A DNA stretch of 40,608 bases from Syntrophales bacterium (GTDB lineage: Bacteria > Desulfobacterota > Syntrophia > Syntrophales > UBA8958). The notes beneath the pieces were generated by a model. That model searched no databases, was not told the origin of the DNA, and worked only from the letters and a program-made list of their open reading frames with translations. Both the position numbers and the translations under genes were made by a program. Of the stretch, positions 18,119 to 25,647 are shown in pieces (the first letter of the stretch is position 1; the number at the start of each line of letters is the position of its first letter). Location of the stretch: the NCBI GenBank assembly GCA_026417625.1, contig JAOACW010000013.1, forward strand, positions 1-40,608, read 5' to 3'.

Positions 18119-20233
18119 GTGATTATCACGCTTCTAGATAAAGATAAGCTTCTGGACAGCATATTCAGGGTAAGCACTTTGCTAACCGCGGATGCCGATC
18201 TTTCGGTGATACAGACAAAAATACTCGAAGAGCTGCTTTATACCCTTGATTTTGACAGGGGCATGATTCGTTTCTTCGACTCCACTAGGCGTTATCTAGA
18301 AGTTCAGGTAGTGAAAAATTTTCCTTTAGAGGAGGAAAAAAGGGCTTTTGACTTAGCGCTCGATGTGACACGTCACAATTGCCTTTCTACTTTTGTGGCA
18401 AGATCTGGTGAGATTGCTATTGTGGAAAAGGCAGTTAGAGATTCCAGGATTACGTCACTGGACCGATACATTACGAGCTTGGCAGAAAAAGGGTCGGTCA
18501 TCTGCGTGCCCTTAAAAGTAGGGGATAGCGTAATTGGCACTATGGAGGCATGGCGGGAGGAGGAGAGTATTTTCTATCCAGAGGAAATCAGTATTATTCA
18601 GGCTTTTGCGAATCAAATGAGCATAATCATACAGAACGCCCGACTGTTGAAAGCAGGTGAGGAGAAGATTAGACAGCTTACGGTGTTGCAGGAGGTTGTC
18701 TCTGAGCTTAACGTATATAGCACGTTAGATGATGGAATTTTGAAGATTGTTCTTCGTGGTGCTAAAGAGATTACTGGTGCCGACAGTGCAATAGTATACT
18801 TCTGCGACTTGCAGCGGGATCGCTGTATGGTGGCTGATGAGAACAATTCTGTAATTGACGCTAGAGATGGATTTGATGAAAGGATGGGCAAAAGTAGTTT
18901 TCTCATTAAAGAAGCGATTGAGAGCGGAAATTTCGTTGTAAAACAGTTGCCCGTGGAAATTCCCCCGATGGAGTCCGATACCCCATATTTCACAACTCGG
19001 ACGGAGCTGGCAATACCCTTTGCAATAAGGGACAGATTCAAAGGTGCGCTTTATCTCTCAAAAAACAAAGGTAGTTTCACTGAGGATCAAATCAATGCGC
19101 TAGATATTTTGGTTAAGAACGCAGCTACGACATACGATAATGCCATTATGAATTCTCTTCTCCACCAGGAGGCGGAATCCCTCAAATCAGAACTGGAGAG
19201 AATGAAAGAGAGAGAAGATAAATTACTGGGTTTCCAAGATATTCTGGGCAAGTCAGAAAAAATGTTGGAGATTTTTCGGATCATTGCAGATGTTGCTGGC
19301 CATAATACCAACATTCTCATACAGGGGGAGAGTGGAACGGGCAAGGAATTGGTAGCTAGAGCAATTCATCGCCACTCTCCTAGGAGCAACAAACCTTTTG
19401 TAGATGTCAATTGTGCTGCCATCCCCCCAACACTCCTTGAAAGTGAGCTTTTTGGGTATGAAGCAGGAGCTTTTACCGACGCCCGGAAGAGAAAAATAGG
19501 TCTCCTGGAATACGCGAATGGTGGGACTATGCTTCTCGACGAGATAGGTGAGATGAACATTCAACTGCAGGCGAAATTCCTCCGGATGTTGGAAGATGGG
19601 CATATCCGACGTCTTGGAGGTACAGAAAAGATTCCTATTGATGTTCGTTTTATCTTCTCCACAAATCGTGATCTTGCAGAAATGGTGTCGAAGGGTACTT
19701 TTCGGGAAGACCTATTCTACAGGATAAGGGTTGTGCCTATCGTTATACCACCTCTAAGAGAAAGACCGGATGATATAATTCTGTTAGCTAACCATTTTGT
19801 GAAGGAGTTTAATCAGAAGTTTCGCAAAAAAATTAGGGGATTTGATAAGGAGACTGAACGAATACTCCAAGATTATCCATGGCCTGGAAATGTAAGAGAA
19901 CTGAGGAACATCATTGAAAGGGTTATGATTTTGAAAAATAAAGGCAAATTTATCACCGCTGATGATTTGCCCAGAGAGATTGTAAGGGGCAGTCAATCAA
20001 AGTCAGATTGGCTTATTGAACCCCTTTTGGATCAACTTCCCTTTGATGGTATTGACTACAAGAAAGTAACAGAAAAAATCCTCTTAGATATAAAGAACCG
20101 TCTTCTCCAGAACGCCCTTATTAAAGCTCGAGGAAATAAGTCTGAGGCTGCTCGACGATTGGGTATTTCAAGGTTTAAGCTTATAAGGGAACAAAAGAAA
20201 TTGGCCCAAAAACTCTCAAGCGATATCCACTGA
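18119..20233 (+). CDS. Sigma-54-dependent transcriptional activator, GAF-GAF-AAA-Fis
   Basis: A 704-residue enhancer-binding protein. Two GAF sensor domains occupy about 20-175 and 200-340, joined by a coiled coil to the AAA+ domain at about 375-610. Walker A is GESGTGKE (403-410) and Walker B is MLLDEI (471-476). The sigma-54 contact loop reads GAFTDA (450-455), not the usual GAFTGA. RFIFSTNRDL and FREDLFYRIRVV are the sensor regions. A Fis-type helix-turn-helix ends the protein (GNKSEAARRLGISRFKLIR, about 672-690). GTG 18119 has GCGAGGT upstream and starts one base after the preceding stop. The next 500 bases hold a -24/-12 promoter and phased inverted half-sites, a likely target. Confidence 0.94.
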   Translation: MIITLLDKDKLLDSIFRVSTLLTADADLSVIQTKILEELLYTLDFDRGMIRFFDSTRRYLEVQVVKNFPLEEEKRAFDLALDVTRHNCLSTFVARSGEIAIVEKAVRDSRITSLDRYITSLAEKGSVICVPLKVGDSVIGTMEAWREEESIFYPEEISIIQAFANQMSIIIQNARLLKAGEEKIRQLTVLQEVVSELNVYSTLDDGILKIVLRGAKEITGADSAIVYFCDLQRDRCMVADENNSVIDARDGFDERMGKSSFLIKEAIESGNFVVKQLPVEIPPMESDTPYFTTRTELAIPFAIRDRFKGALYLSKNKGSFTEDQINALDILVKNAATTYDNAIMNSLLHQEAESLKSELERMKEREDKLLGFQDILGKSEKMLEIFRIIADVAGHNTNILIQGESGTGKELVARAIHRHSPRSNKPFVDVNCAAIPPTLLESELFGYEAGAFTDARKRKIGLLEYANGGTMLLDEIGEMNIQLQAKFLRMLEDGHIRRLGGTEKIPIDVRFIFSTNRDLAEMVSKGTFREDLFYRIRVVPIVIPPLRERPDDIILLANHFVKEFNQKFRKKIRGFDKETERILQDYPWPGNVRELRNIIERVMILKNKGKFITADDLPREIVRGSQSKSDWLIEPLLDQLPFDGIDYKKVTEKILLDIKNRLLQNALIKARGNKSEAARRLGISRFKLIREQKKLAQKLSSDIH

Positions 20234-20243
20234 ATTATTCTGC

Positions 20244-20278
20244 GTGCGGGAAATGCACGGTCTGTGCAATTTATGCAC
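20244..20278. promoter_or_regulatory. Phased inverted half-sites, candidate enhancer (UAS)
   Basis: Half-sites alternate in orientation at exact 10-base steps: GTGCG at 20244, TGCAC at 20254, GTGCA at 20264 and TGCAC at 20274. The last two form a palindrome, TCTGTGCA-N5-TGCACAGA (20261-20281). They lie on one helix face, 150-185 bases upstream of the sigma-54 promoter, immediately after the activator gene. This is the usual geometry of an enhancer for such activators. Confidence 0.6.
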
Positions 20279-20331
20279 AGATTAGTGGTATGGTCATATT
20301 ACTGCTAGATCGTTCTTTTCATTCCTATAGT

Positions 20332-20360
20332 GTGCGTTAAGCGCACGTTTTTATTTTTTT
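20332..20360 (+). terminator. Terminator of the activator gene, overlapping a third half-site pair
   Basis: GTGCG (20332-20336), loop TTAAG and CGCAC (20342-20346) form a short stem followed by GTTTTTATTTTTTT. It can end the K-channel/activator transcript about 100 bases past the stop. The stem is only 5 bp, extendable by wobble pairs. The same GTGCG-N5-CGCAC spacing matches the enhancer half-sites at 20244-20278, so the element may also bind the activator, about 84 bases upstream of the -24 box. Confidence 0.55.
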
Positions 20361-20429
20361 AGGAAATGGTGATTTGTAAGACCCGTGTTCAGCTGCGTGA
20401 TGAGAATCCTCTGGGTGTGTTTTTCTCTA

Positions 20430-20445
20430 TGGCATGCGAATTGCA
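20430..20445 (+). promoter_or_regulatory. Sigma-54 (-24/-12) promoter
   Basis: TGGCATG-N4-TTGCA, matching the RpoN consensus TGGCAYG-N4-TTGCW at every defined position. GG is at 20431-20432 and GC at 20443-20444, exactly ten bases apart. The expected start of transcription is near 20456. The only annotated sequence downstream on this strand is the small-RNA/micropeptide region that follows. Confidence 0.8.
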
Positions 20446-20464
20446 TATAAAATAGTAGTGGTTG

Positions 20465-20557
20465 ATGAGTGAAGCTGGGTTTTATGACAGGCTTGGTTGT
20501 GGCGTTTGTGATGGAAGTGGATGTGGGTATGAGCGAAAATTGGAAACATTGGGATAG
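20465..20557 (+). CDS. Possible 30-residue cysteine-rich peptide
   Basis: ATG to TAG frame of 30 codons. The middle reads LGCGVCDGSGCGYE, with three cysteines (C12, C15, C20) and glycine-rich spacing, flanked by acidic and basic ends (MSEAGFYDR and ERKLETLG). The pattern resembles small metal- or thiol-binding knuckles, but I do not recognise a family. Against translation, the predicted transcription start leaves only about nine bases before the ATG and there is no good ribosome-binding site. It may be chance sequence in a small RNA. Confidence 0.35.
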   Translation: MSEAGFYDRLGCGVCDGSGCGYERKLETLG

Positions 20558-20700
20558 ATTTTAAGCTCTTTCTCTCCAAAGAGTAGTAGAATTTCCTAGC
20601 CGGTGGGTGGTTTTTCCCTCCTTTCCACCCACCGCCCCCCCCTTCAGATATCGTACACTGAAAGGGCTTTTTTATAGTCCTTTCAGTTTAACATATTTTT

Positions 20701-20734
20701 GGTGGATGGTTACATGGTAACCCTCCACCTTTTT
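20701..20734 (+). terminator. Strong rho-independent terminator of the sigma-54 transcript
   Basis: Outer stem GGTGGA/TCCACC and inner stem GGTTAC/GTAACC with one mismatch, a 3-nt loop and then TTTTT (20730-20734). The T run is on the plus strand and touches the ychF stop codon, so it ends the plus-strand transcript and not ychF. Confidence 0.75.
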
Positions 20735-21827
20735 ACACGTGAAACTTGAACAAAGCTATATCGCCATCTTTCATTATGTATTCTTTACCTTCAGACCTAA
20801 TAAGCCCTTTTTCTCTTGCGTGTGTTAGACTTGGTGTTTTTATGAAATCGTTGTAGTTAATGATCTCTGCACGAATAAAACCCTTTTCCATATCGCTGTG
20901 TATTTTCCCAGCTGCTTGAGGTGCCTTTGTGCCTTGAGGAATTGTCCACGCCCTTAGTTCTGAACCAACGGTGGTGTAGAATGTTATAAGGTTAAGAAGA
21001 TCGTACCCTTCTCTTATTAGTTTTACGAGACCGGATTCTTCCAATCCCATACTATCCAGAAAGGCCTTCCGATCTTCTGGAGGAAGTTCAATCATTTCAG
21101 CTTCAAGATCACCGCAGATCACAATTACTTTTGCACCTTCCCGAAGGGCGATCTCAGTGATCTTTTCGACGTCACTACTTTTTTCTTTTAAATCTGTTTC
21201 ACCTACATTTGCTACGTATAGGACTTTTTTTCCCGTTAAGAGATGGAGATCTTTCAAAAACCCTTTTTCCTCTTCCTCCAGTCTAAGTGTATGAATGGGT
21301 ATACCCCTGTTTAACATGTCTTCTAACATACTGTAAAACTCTAATTGTTTCGCCGCTACTCTGTCTCCCCCTTTTGCTGCTTTCTCTGTACGAGCGATTC
21401 TTCTGCTCAGTGTCTCTAGATCGGCTAATATAAGCTCTGTTGTCACGATCTCGATATCTCTTACGGGATCAATTGAACCGTACATGTGGGCTACGTCGGG
21501 ATTTTGAAAACACCTCACGATGTGAATTACAGCATCTACTTCTCTTATATGTCCAAGAAATTTATTTCCCAAGCCTTCTCCTTTGCTTGCTCCTCTTACA
21601 AGACCGGCAATGTCGTAAAATTCCATTACAGTAGGGGTAACTCTGGGAGGGTTTAGGATTTTGGCCAGATTATCCAGGCGCGGATCGGGTACAGGGACAA
21701 TACCCACATTTGGCTCAATGGTGCAAAAAGGATAGTTGGCTACTTGTGCACCCGCTGCGGTGAGGGCGTTAAAAATTGTTGATTTACCCACGTTTGGGAG
21801 GCCTATGATACCGCAGCGAAAACCCAT
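20733..21827 (-). CDS. ychF: Ribosome-binding ATPase YchF/OLA1
   Basis: Obg-family P-loop protein that prefers ATP to GTP, associated with ribosomes and stress response. The 364-residue chain has the G1 loop GLPNVGKS (8-15), YDIAGLVRGAS as the DxxG region, and the altered G4 motif NVGE in place of NKxD that gives ATP specificity. A coiled-coil insert sits at about 130-200. The C-terminal TGS domain includes FYTTVGSELRAWTIPQGTKAPQAAG. It has its own promoter, and the hppA terminator separates it from the pth-hppA operon that usually runs into it. Confidence 0.96.
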   Translation of the reverse strand: MGFRCGIIGLPNVGKSTIFNALTAAGAQVANYPFCTIEPNVGIVPVPDPRLDNLAKILNPPRVTPTVMEFYDIAGLVRGASKGEGLGNKFLGHIREVDAVIHIVRCFQNPDVAHMYGSIDPVRDIEIVTTELILADLETLSRRIARTEKAAKGGDRVAAKQLEFYSMLEDMLNRGIPIHTLRLEEEEKGFLKDLHLLTGKKVLYVANVGETDLKEKSSDVEKITEIALREGAKVIVICGDLEAEMIELPPEDRKAFLDSMGLEESGLVKLIREGYDLLNLITFYTTVGSELRAWTIPQGTKAPQAAGKIHSDMEKGFIRAEIINYNDFIKTPSLTHAREKGLIRSEGKEYIMKDGDIALFKFHV

Positions 21828-21854
21828 TTTTCTGGTGCACCTACTTTTGTGGTT

Positions 21855-21883
21855 ACGTTAGTGATTTTTTATTTGAGTGTCAA
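21855..21883 (-). promoter_or_regulatory. Sigma-70 type promoter for ychF
   Basis: TTGACA (21883-21878) and TAACGT (21860-21855) on the minus strand with 17-base spacing, about 28 bases upstream of the ATG. AGGTG precedes the start codon. Confidence 0.6.
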
Positions 21884-21891
21884 GGTAATAA

Positions 21892-21920
21892 AAAAAGCGC
21901 CTCATGAAGAGGCGCTTTTT
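21892..21920 (-). terminator. Terminator of the hppA operon (bidirectional shape)
   Basis: A 12-bp stem, AAAAAGCGCCTC paired with GAGGCGCTTTTT, with a 5-nt loop. On the minus strand a run of seven T follows the stem, directly after the hppA stop at 21937. The symmetric A and T runs would allow termination in either direction. Confidence 0.85.
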
Positions 21921-21936
21921 AGAAGACGGTAATATT

Positions 21937-24387
21937 TTACTCTTCTTCCACAAGTTTTTCTGCTTCAATCCGCATTGTGTAGAAGGACCTGTATACGAAG
22001 ATCAGAGCGATTATGAAGAATACGATTGCCAAACCCAATTTTATAGATGCGTTTGTCATTGTCACCGCAATTTCAGTGGTTAACAGTCCGAAAAGGGTTG
22101 TGAACTTAATAACAGGGTTCATTGAAACGGAGGATGTATCTTTGAAGGGGTCACCCACGGTGTCACCAACTACAGTCGCTTCGTGGAGAGGGGTATTCTT
22201 CTGTCTCAGGTCTACTTCTACTATCTTTTTGGCGTTATCCCAACAACCACCCGCGTTCGCCATGAAGACTGCCTGGAACAAACCAAAAAACGCTATGGCG
22301 ATCAGATAACCGATGAAGAAGTAGGGATCAAAGAAGGCAAGACCCAGGGCCATGAAGAAGATGACGATAAAGATGTTGATCATTCCCCTCTGGGCGTACA
22401 CTGTGCAAATGCGAACCACTTCCTTGCTGTCTTCAATTGAAGCCTGTTCCTTATCGAGTCGAAGGTTCTTTTTTATGTAAACGACCGCTCTATATGCTCC
22501 CACTACTACTGCCTGGGTTGATGCACCCGTAAACCAGTAAATCATACAACCACCCATGATGAGACCGAGAATAACTTCCGGCTGGACTAGACTGAGTTTA
22601 GCTATGGCATTACCAAATAATCGTTCCAGAAGTATAATGATGCCGAAGACCATAGTTGTAGCTCCCACTACAGCTGTACCAATCAGCACTGGTTTTGCCG
22701 TCGCCTTAAAGGTGTTACCAGCACCATCACATGATTCTAGGTAATGCTTAGCTTGTTCGAAATCTGCGGGGATACCAAAATGCTGTTTTGCTACGTCGGA
22801 AGCGTCAGGTCGTGACTCGATCATGGAGAGCTCGTATATAGACTGGGCGTTGTCAGAAACAGGGCCGAAGCTGTCTACAGCAATCGTTACTGGACCCATT
22901 CCAAGAAATCCGAAAGCCACGAGTCCGAACGCAAATACTGGTGTTGCAAACTTAAATGCGGGGGGCATTATTTCGATTACCGCGGGTGACTGTGAAGCGA
23001 CATAAGCGATAACCATTAGAATGAGTATTACCAATCCCTGCCAGAAACCTGAGAAGTTACCAGAAACAAATCCGGAAAGGATGTTTAGGGAGGCTCCACC
23101 CTGACGGGACGCATTAACAACTTCCTCACAATGCCGGGACTCTGTGCTTGTGAACACCTTTGTAAATTCTGGGATGAGAGCACCAGCAGCGGTACCGCAG
23201 CTGATTATTATGGATAGAGCTATCCAAAGTGGTAGTCCACCTGAGTGGGGAATGTCGGAGAGCAAAAAGTAGCTGGCCCCAAAAGTTACAAGTATGGATA
23301 TTGTCGATGTGATCCATACTAAGTTTGTGAGAGGTTGTTCAAAGTTGAAGTCCTTTTTGCCACCAAAGACTGTTTCGCTGAGACTGTGGTTAACAAAATA
23401 GGAGATTAGAGAGGTCAGGATCATAAGGATACGCATAACAAATATCCAGACGATTAGTTTTCCACCCATTGAAGGGTTTTCCGCCAGAGCCAGAGCCAGG
23501 AAGGTAATCAAGGCCACTCCTGTAACACCATACGTTTCAAAACCGTCTGCGGTGGGTCCCACTGAATCGCCAGCGTTGTCACCCGTGCAGTCAGCTATGA
23601 CACCAGGGTTTTTGGGGTCGTCTTCTGGTAAGTGGAACACTATTTTCATGAGGTCTGAGGCGATGTCTGCGGTTTTTGTGAAAATACCTCCGCAAATACG
23701 GAGGGCACTAGCGCCTAGAGACTCACCGATTGCAAATCCTATGAAGCATGGCCCAGATAACTCCTTGGGAATGTAGGCTAAAATGATGATCATAAAGAAC
23801 AACTCAATGCTCACGAGTAGCAATCCTACGCTCATACCTGAACGCAGACATATGTTTACTATACTCAGAGGATTGCCACTTAAAGATGCAAAAGCCGCAC
23901 GGGAGTTCGCGATTGTGTTACTCCTCATTCCGTACCATGCAACGCTATAAGATCCCAATATTCCGAAGATTGAACATATAAGGATGACCAAAATTCCAGT
24001 TATAGGTGTGGGTGATAGGACACCGAAGTAGTATACAATACATATGGCGATAAGTACCCACAGTACTGTTAGGAATTTACCCTGTTGGATCAGGTAAGTT
24101 TTGCATGTTTCCCATATGATGTTTGAGACATCCAGCATAGCTTGGTGGGCGGGTAGTTTTTTAGTCTGAATGTACTGAACCGCACCAAAAAGCATGCCGA
24201 TGGCACAGATGATAAGACCGAGATTTAAAAGTAACATCCCGCTTACGCTTCCGTGCATGAATGTAACTCCTGATAGATCGGGCAAAATGATGTCTGCTTC
24301 ACTTGCAAATGCGGCGTGGACCGTGAGCAGCATCATGAGCGTAGGGATGACGCCTAAAGAAAAACACTTCCCTCTTCCTTTAAACAT
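21937..24387 (-). CDS. hppA: Membrane-bound pyrophosphatase (proton/sodium pump)
   Basis: Couples PPi hydrolysis to ion export across the inner membrane. The protein is long (816 residues; usual 660-770) with about 16 membrane spans and a signal-like N-terminus. Catalytic loops are FTKTADIASDLM (236-247), PEDDPKNPG (254-262), ADCTGDNAGD (265-274), and GDTVGDPFKDTSS near the C-terminus. GNTFKA (555-560) has lysine where potassium-dependent enzymes have alanine, predicting a potassium-independent pump. The segment after ADCTGDNAGD reads SVGPTADGFETYG, where the common form has VAGMGADLFESY, so it is a divergent subfamily. It starts three bases past pth, with GGAGG upstream. Confidence 0.95.
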   Translation of the reverse strand: MFKGRGKCFSLGVIPTLMMLLTVHAAFASEADIILPDLSGVTFMHGSVSGMLLLNLGLIICAIGMLFGAVQYIQTKKLPAHQAMLDVSNIIWETCKTYLIQQGKFLTVLWVLIAICIVYYFGVLSPTPITGILVILICSIFGILGSYSVAWYGMRSNTIANSRAAFASLSGNPLSIVNICLRSGMSVGLLLVSIELFFMIIILAYIPKELSGPCFIGFAIGESLGASALRICGGIFTKTADIASDLMKIVFHLPEDDPKNPGVIADCTGDNAGDSVGPTADGFETYGVTGVALITFLALALAENPSMGGKLIVWIFVMRILMILTSLISYFVNHSLSETVFGGKKDFNFEQPLTNLVWITSTISILVTFGASYFLLSDIPHSGGLPLWIALSIIISCGTAAGALIPEFTKVFTSTESRHCEEVVNASRQGGASLNILSGFVSGNFSGFWQGLVILILMVIAYVASQSPAVIEIMPPAFKFATPVFAFGLVAFGFLGMGPVTIAVDSFGPVSDNAQSIYELSMIESRPDASDVAKQHFGIPADFEQAKHYLESCDGAGNTFKATAKPVLIGTAVVGATTMVFGIIILLERLFGNAIAKLSLVQPEVILGLIMGGCMIYWFTGASTQAVVVGAYRAVVYIKKNLRLDKEQASIEDSKEVVRICTVYAQRGMINIFIVIFFMALGLAFFDPYFFIGYLIAIAFFGLFQAVFMANAGGCWDNAKKIVEVDLRQKNTPLHEATVVGDTVGDPFKDTSSVSMNPVIKFTTLFGLLTTEIAVTMTNASIKLGLAIVFFIIALIFVYRSFYTMRIEAEKLVEEE

Positions 24388-24390
24388 CGT

Positions 24391-24981
24391 TCAACCTCCT
24401 CGATTTTGATTGATAGTTCTCTTGTGAAACTTGTTCATAGCCGCCTGTATACCCAGAGAGATGGTGTATACTATTGCTTCTGAGGCTTTTTGGATGACCG
24501 CAGGAAGCATTTGCATTTCCTCATGGGAAAAGGGGCTAAGCACGTACTTATCTGTTATTGATTTTAACGGGGATTTCCCAATGCCCAGACGAACTCTAAT
24601 AAACGATGAATCCCCTATGTGTTCAATGATGGACTGCAGACCTTTATGTCCCCCGTGGCCTCCACCGAATTTGAGACGTAACGTAGCAAAAGGAAGATCG
24701 AGATCATCGTGAACTACAATTAAATCCTCCGGTTTGTTGATTTTGTATCGGTTTACGATTTTTGCCACCGCCTTTCCGCTGAGGTTCATATACGTTTGTG
24801 GTTTTACCAAAAGAACCTCATTTCCTTTAATCGATCCTTTACCGTATAGGGCATCGAATCCCACTTTTGAAATACTAATCCCGTTTTCTTCGGCCAATTT
24901 GTCTATTACCATGAACCCGACGTTATGTCGGGTAAAGGTGTATTTTTTTCCAGGGTTTCCCAACCCTACTATGATTTTCAC
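24391..24981 (-). CDS. pth: Peptidyl-tRNA hydrolase
   Basis: Recycles peptidyl-tRNA released from stalled ribosomes. The 196-residue protein has the family start IVGLGNPGKKY, the catalytic histidine H19 in TRHNVGF, the LLVKPQTYMNLSG segment and the catalytic aspartate in VHDDLDLP. FGGGHGGHKGLQSI is also diagnostic. It lies between rplY and hppA in one minus-strand operon. Confidence 0.96.
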   Translation of the reverse strand: MKIIVGLGNPGKKYTFTRHNVGFMVIDKLAEENGISISKVGFDALYGKGSIKGNEVLLVKPQTYMNLSGKAVAKIVNRYKINKPEDLIVVHDDLDLPFATLRLKFGGGHGGHKGLQSIIEHIGDSSFIRVRLGIGKSPLKSITDKYVLSPFSHEEMQMLPAVIQKASEAIVYTISLGIQAAMNKFHKRTINQNRGG

Positions 24982-25021
24982 TTACTTTTCCATTCACGGT
25001 TTTACCCTGTTTAGATAACAG

Positions 25022-25633
25022 CTATTTTTTTGTCGGTTGAGCTGCGGACTCGCCTGGTGATTTCAGAGAGGCCCGTGTAGGAGCTATATATATAACCGGA
25101 ATGTTTCCAGCTTCCCGAATTGTAACACCTTCAGGGACTTTTATATCCCTTGCCTTTACCGAGTCACCTACATCAAGCCCACCAATGTCTACTTCTATAT
25201 ACCCAGGCATATCCGAAGGAGAGCAGGAAACCAGTATTTCTCTCTTGAGAATCTGTAGTTCCCCACCTCTTACCACGCCAGGTGACGTGCCTGTTGTCTT
25301 TACTGGAAGGGCTACATTTATCTTTCTTCCAGGATCAATTCTATAAAAGTCAGCATGCATGATAGTGGGTTTGAAGGGGTGTATTGTGTAATCCTTTATC
25401 AGGGTAAGCCTTTCCTCTGTTTTCCCGTTAACGTCAATCATAAGTTTAATGAAGAACTTGCCGTCGGCTTTAACAATTAATTTTTTTAAGTCTTTTTCAC
25501 TGACGTATAGTAGTTCATTTTGCGAATTGGGACCGTAAAGAATCGCCGGCACGAACCCCTGGGTTCGCAATTTTCTAGCAACTCCCTTGCCGGATCCTTT
25601 ACGAATAAAGGCTTTAAGCTGTTTAATGTCCAT
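25022..25633 (-). CDS. rplY: Ribosomal protein bL25, long (Ctc) form
   Basis: 5S rRNA-binding large-subunit protein. The N-terminal L25 domain (about 1-95) contains GSGKGVARKLRTQGFVPAIL and IMHADFYRID. The C-terminal Ctc/TL5 beta domain (about 100-185) includes LPVKTTGTSPGVVRGGELQI and GYIEVDIGGLDVGDS. The last 20 residues are a Ser/Pro/Lys-rich tail. At 203 residues it is the two-domain general stress form. The start codon follows AGGAGG by ten bases, and the gene is 14 bases after prs. Confidence 0.95.
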   Translation of the reverse strand: MDIKQLKAFIRKGSGKGVARKLRTQGFVPAILYGPNSQNELLYVSEKDLKKLIVKADGKFFIKLMIDVNGKTEERLTLIKDYTIHPFKPTIMHADFYRIDPGRKINVALPVKTTGTSPGVVRGGELQILKREILVSCSPSDMPGYIEVDIGGLDVGDSVKARDIKVPEGVTIREAGNIPVIYIAPTRASLKSPGESAAQPTKK

Positions 25634-25647
25634 TGTTGGATGGCCTC

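Larger units (their letters stand above)
20456..20734 (+). ncRNA. Candidate sigma-54-dependent small RNA
   Basis: The stretch from the predicted start site to a strong terminator is about 280 nt and has no conventional gene. It contains hairpins CTCTTT/AAAGAG (20566-20583), a perfect 10-bp CGGTGGGTGG/CCACCCACCG (20601-20634) and a 9-bp ACTGAAAGG/CCTTTCAGT (20657-20687), then the terminator at 20701. A 30-codon frame starts at 20465, so the RNA may also encode a peptide. Conservation cannot be assessed here. No known RNA family was recognised. Confidence 0.5.

Noticed and set aside
20465-20557. Reading the Cys-rich peptide as a selenoprotein or longer gene
   Set aside because: The frame ends at TAG, not TGA, and no continuation resembles protein; no selenocysteine element was seen.
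20625-20645. The C-rich run after the 10-bp hairpin as a terminator
   Set aside because: There is no T tract on either strand after this hairpin; the real terminator is at 20701-20734.
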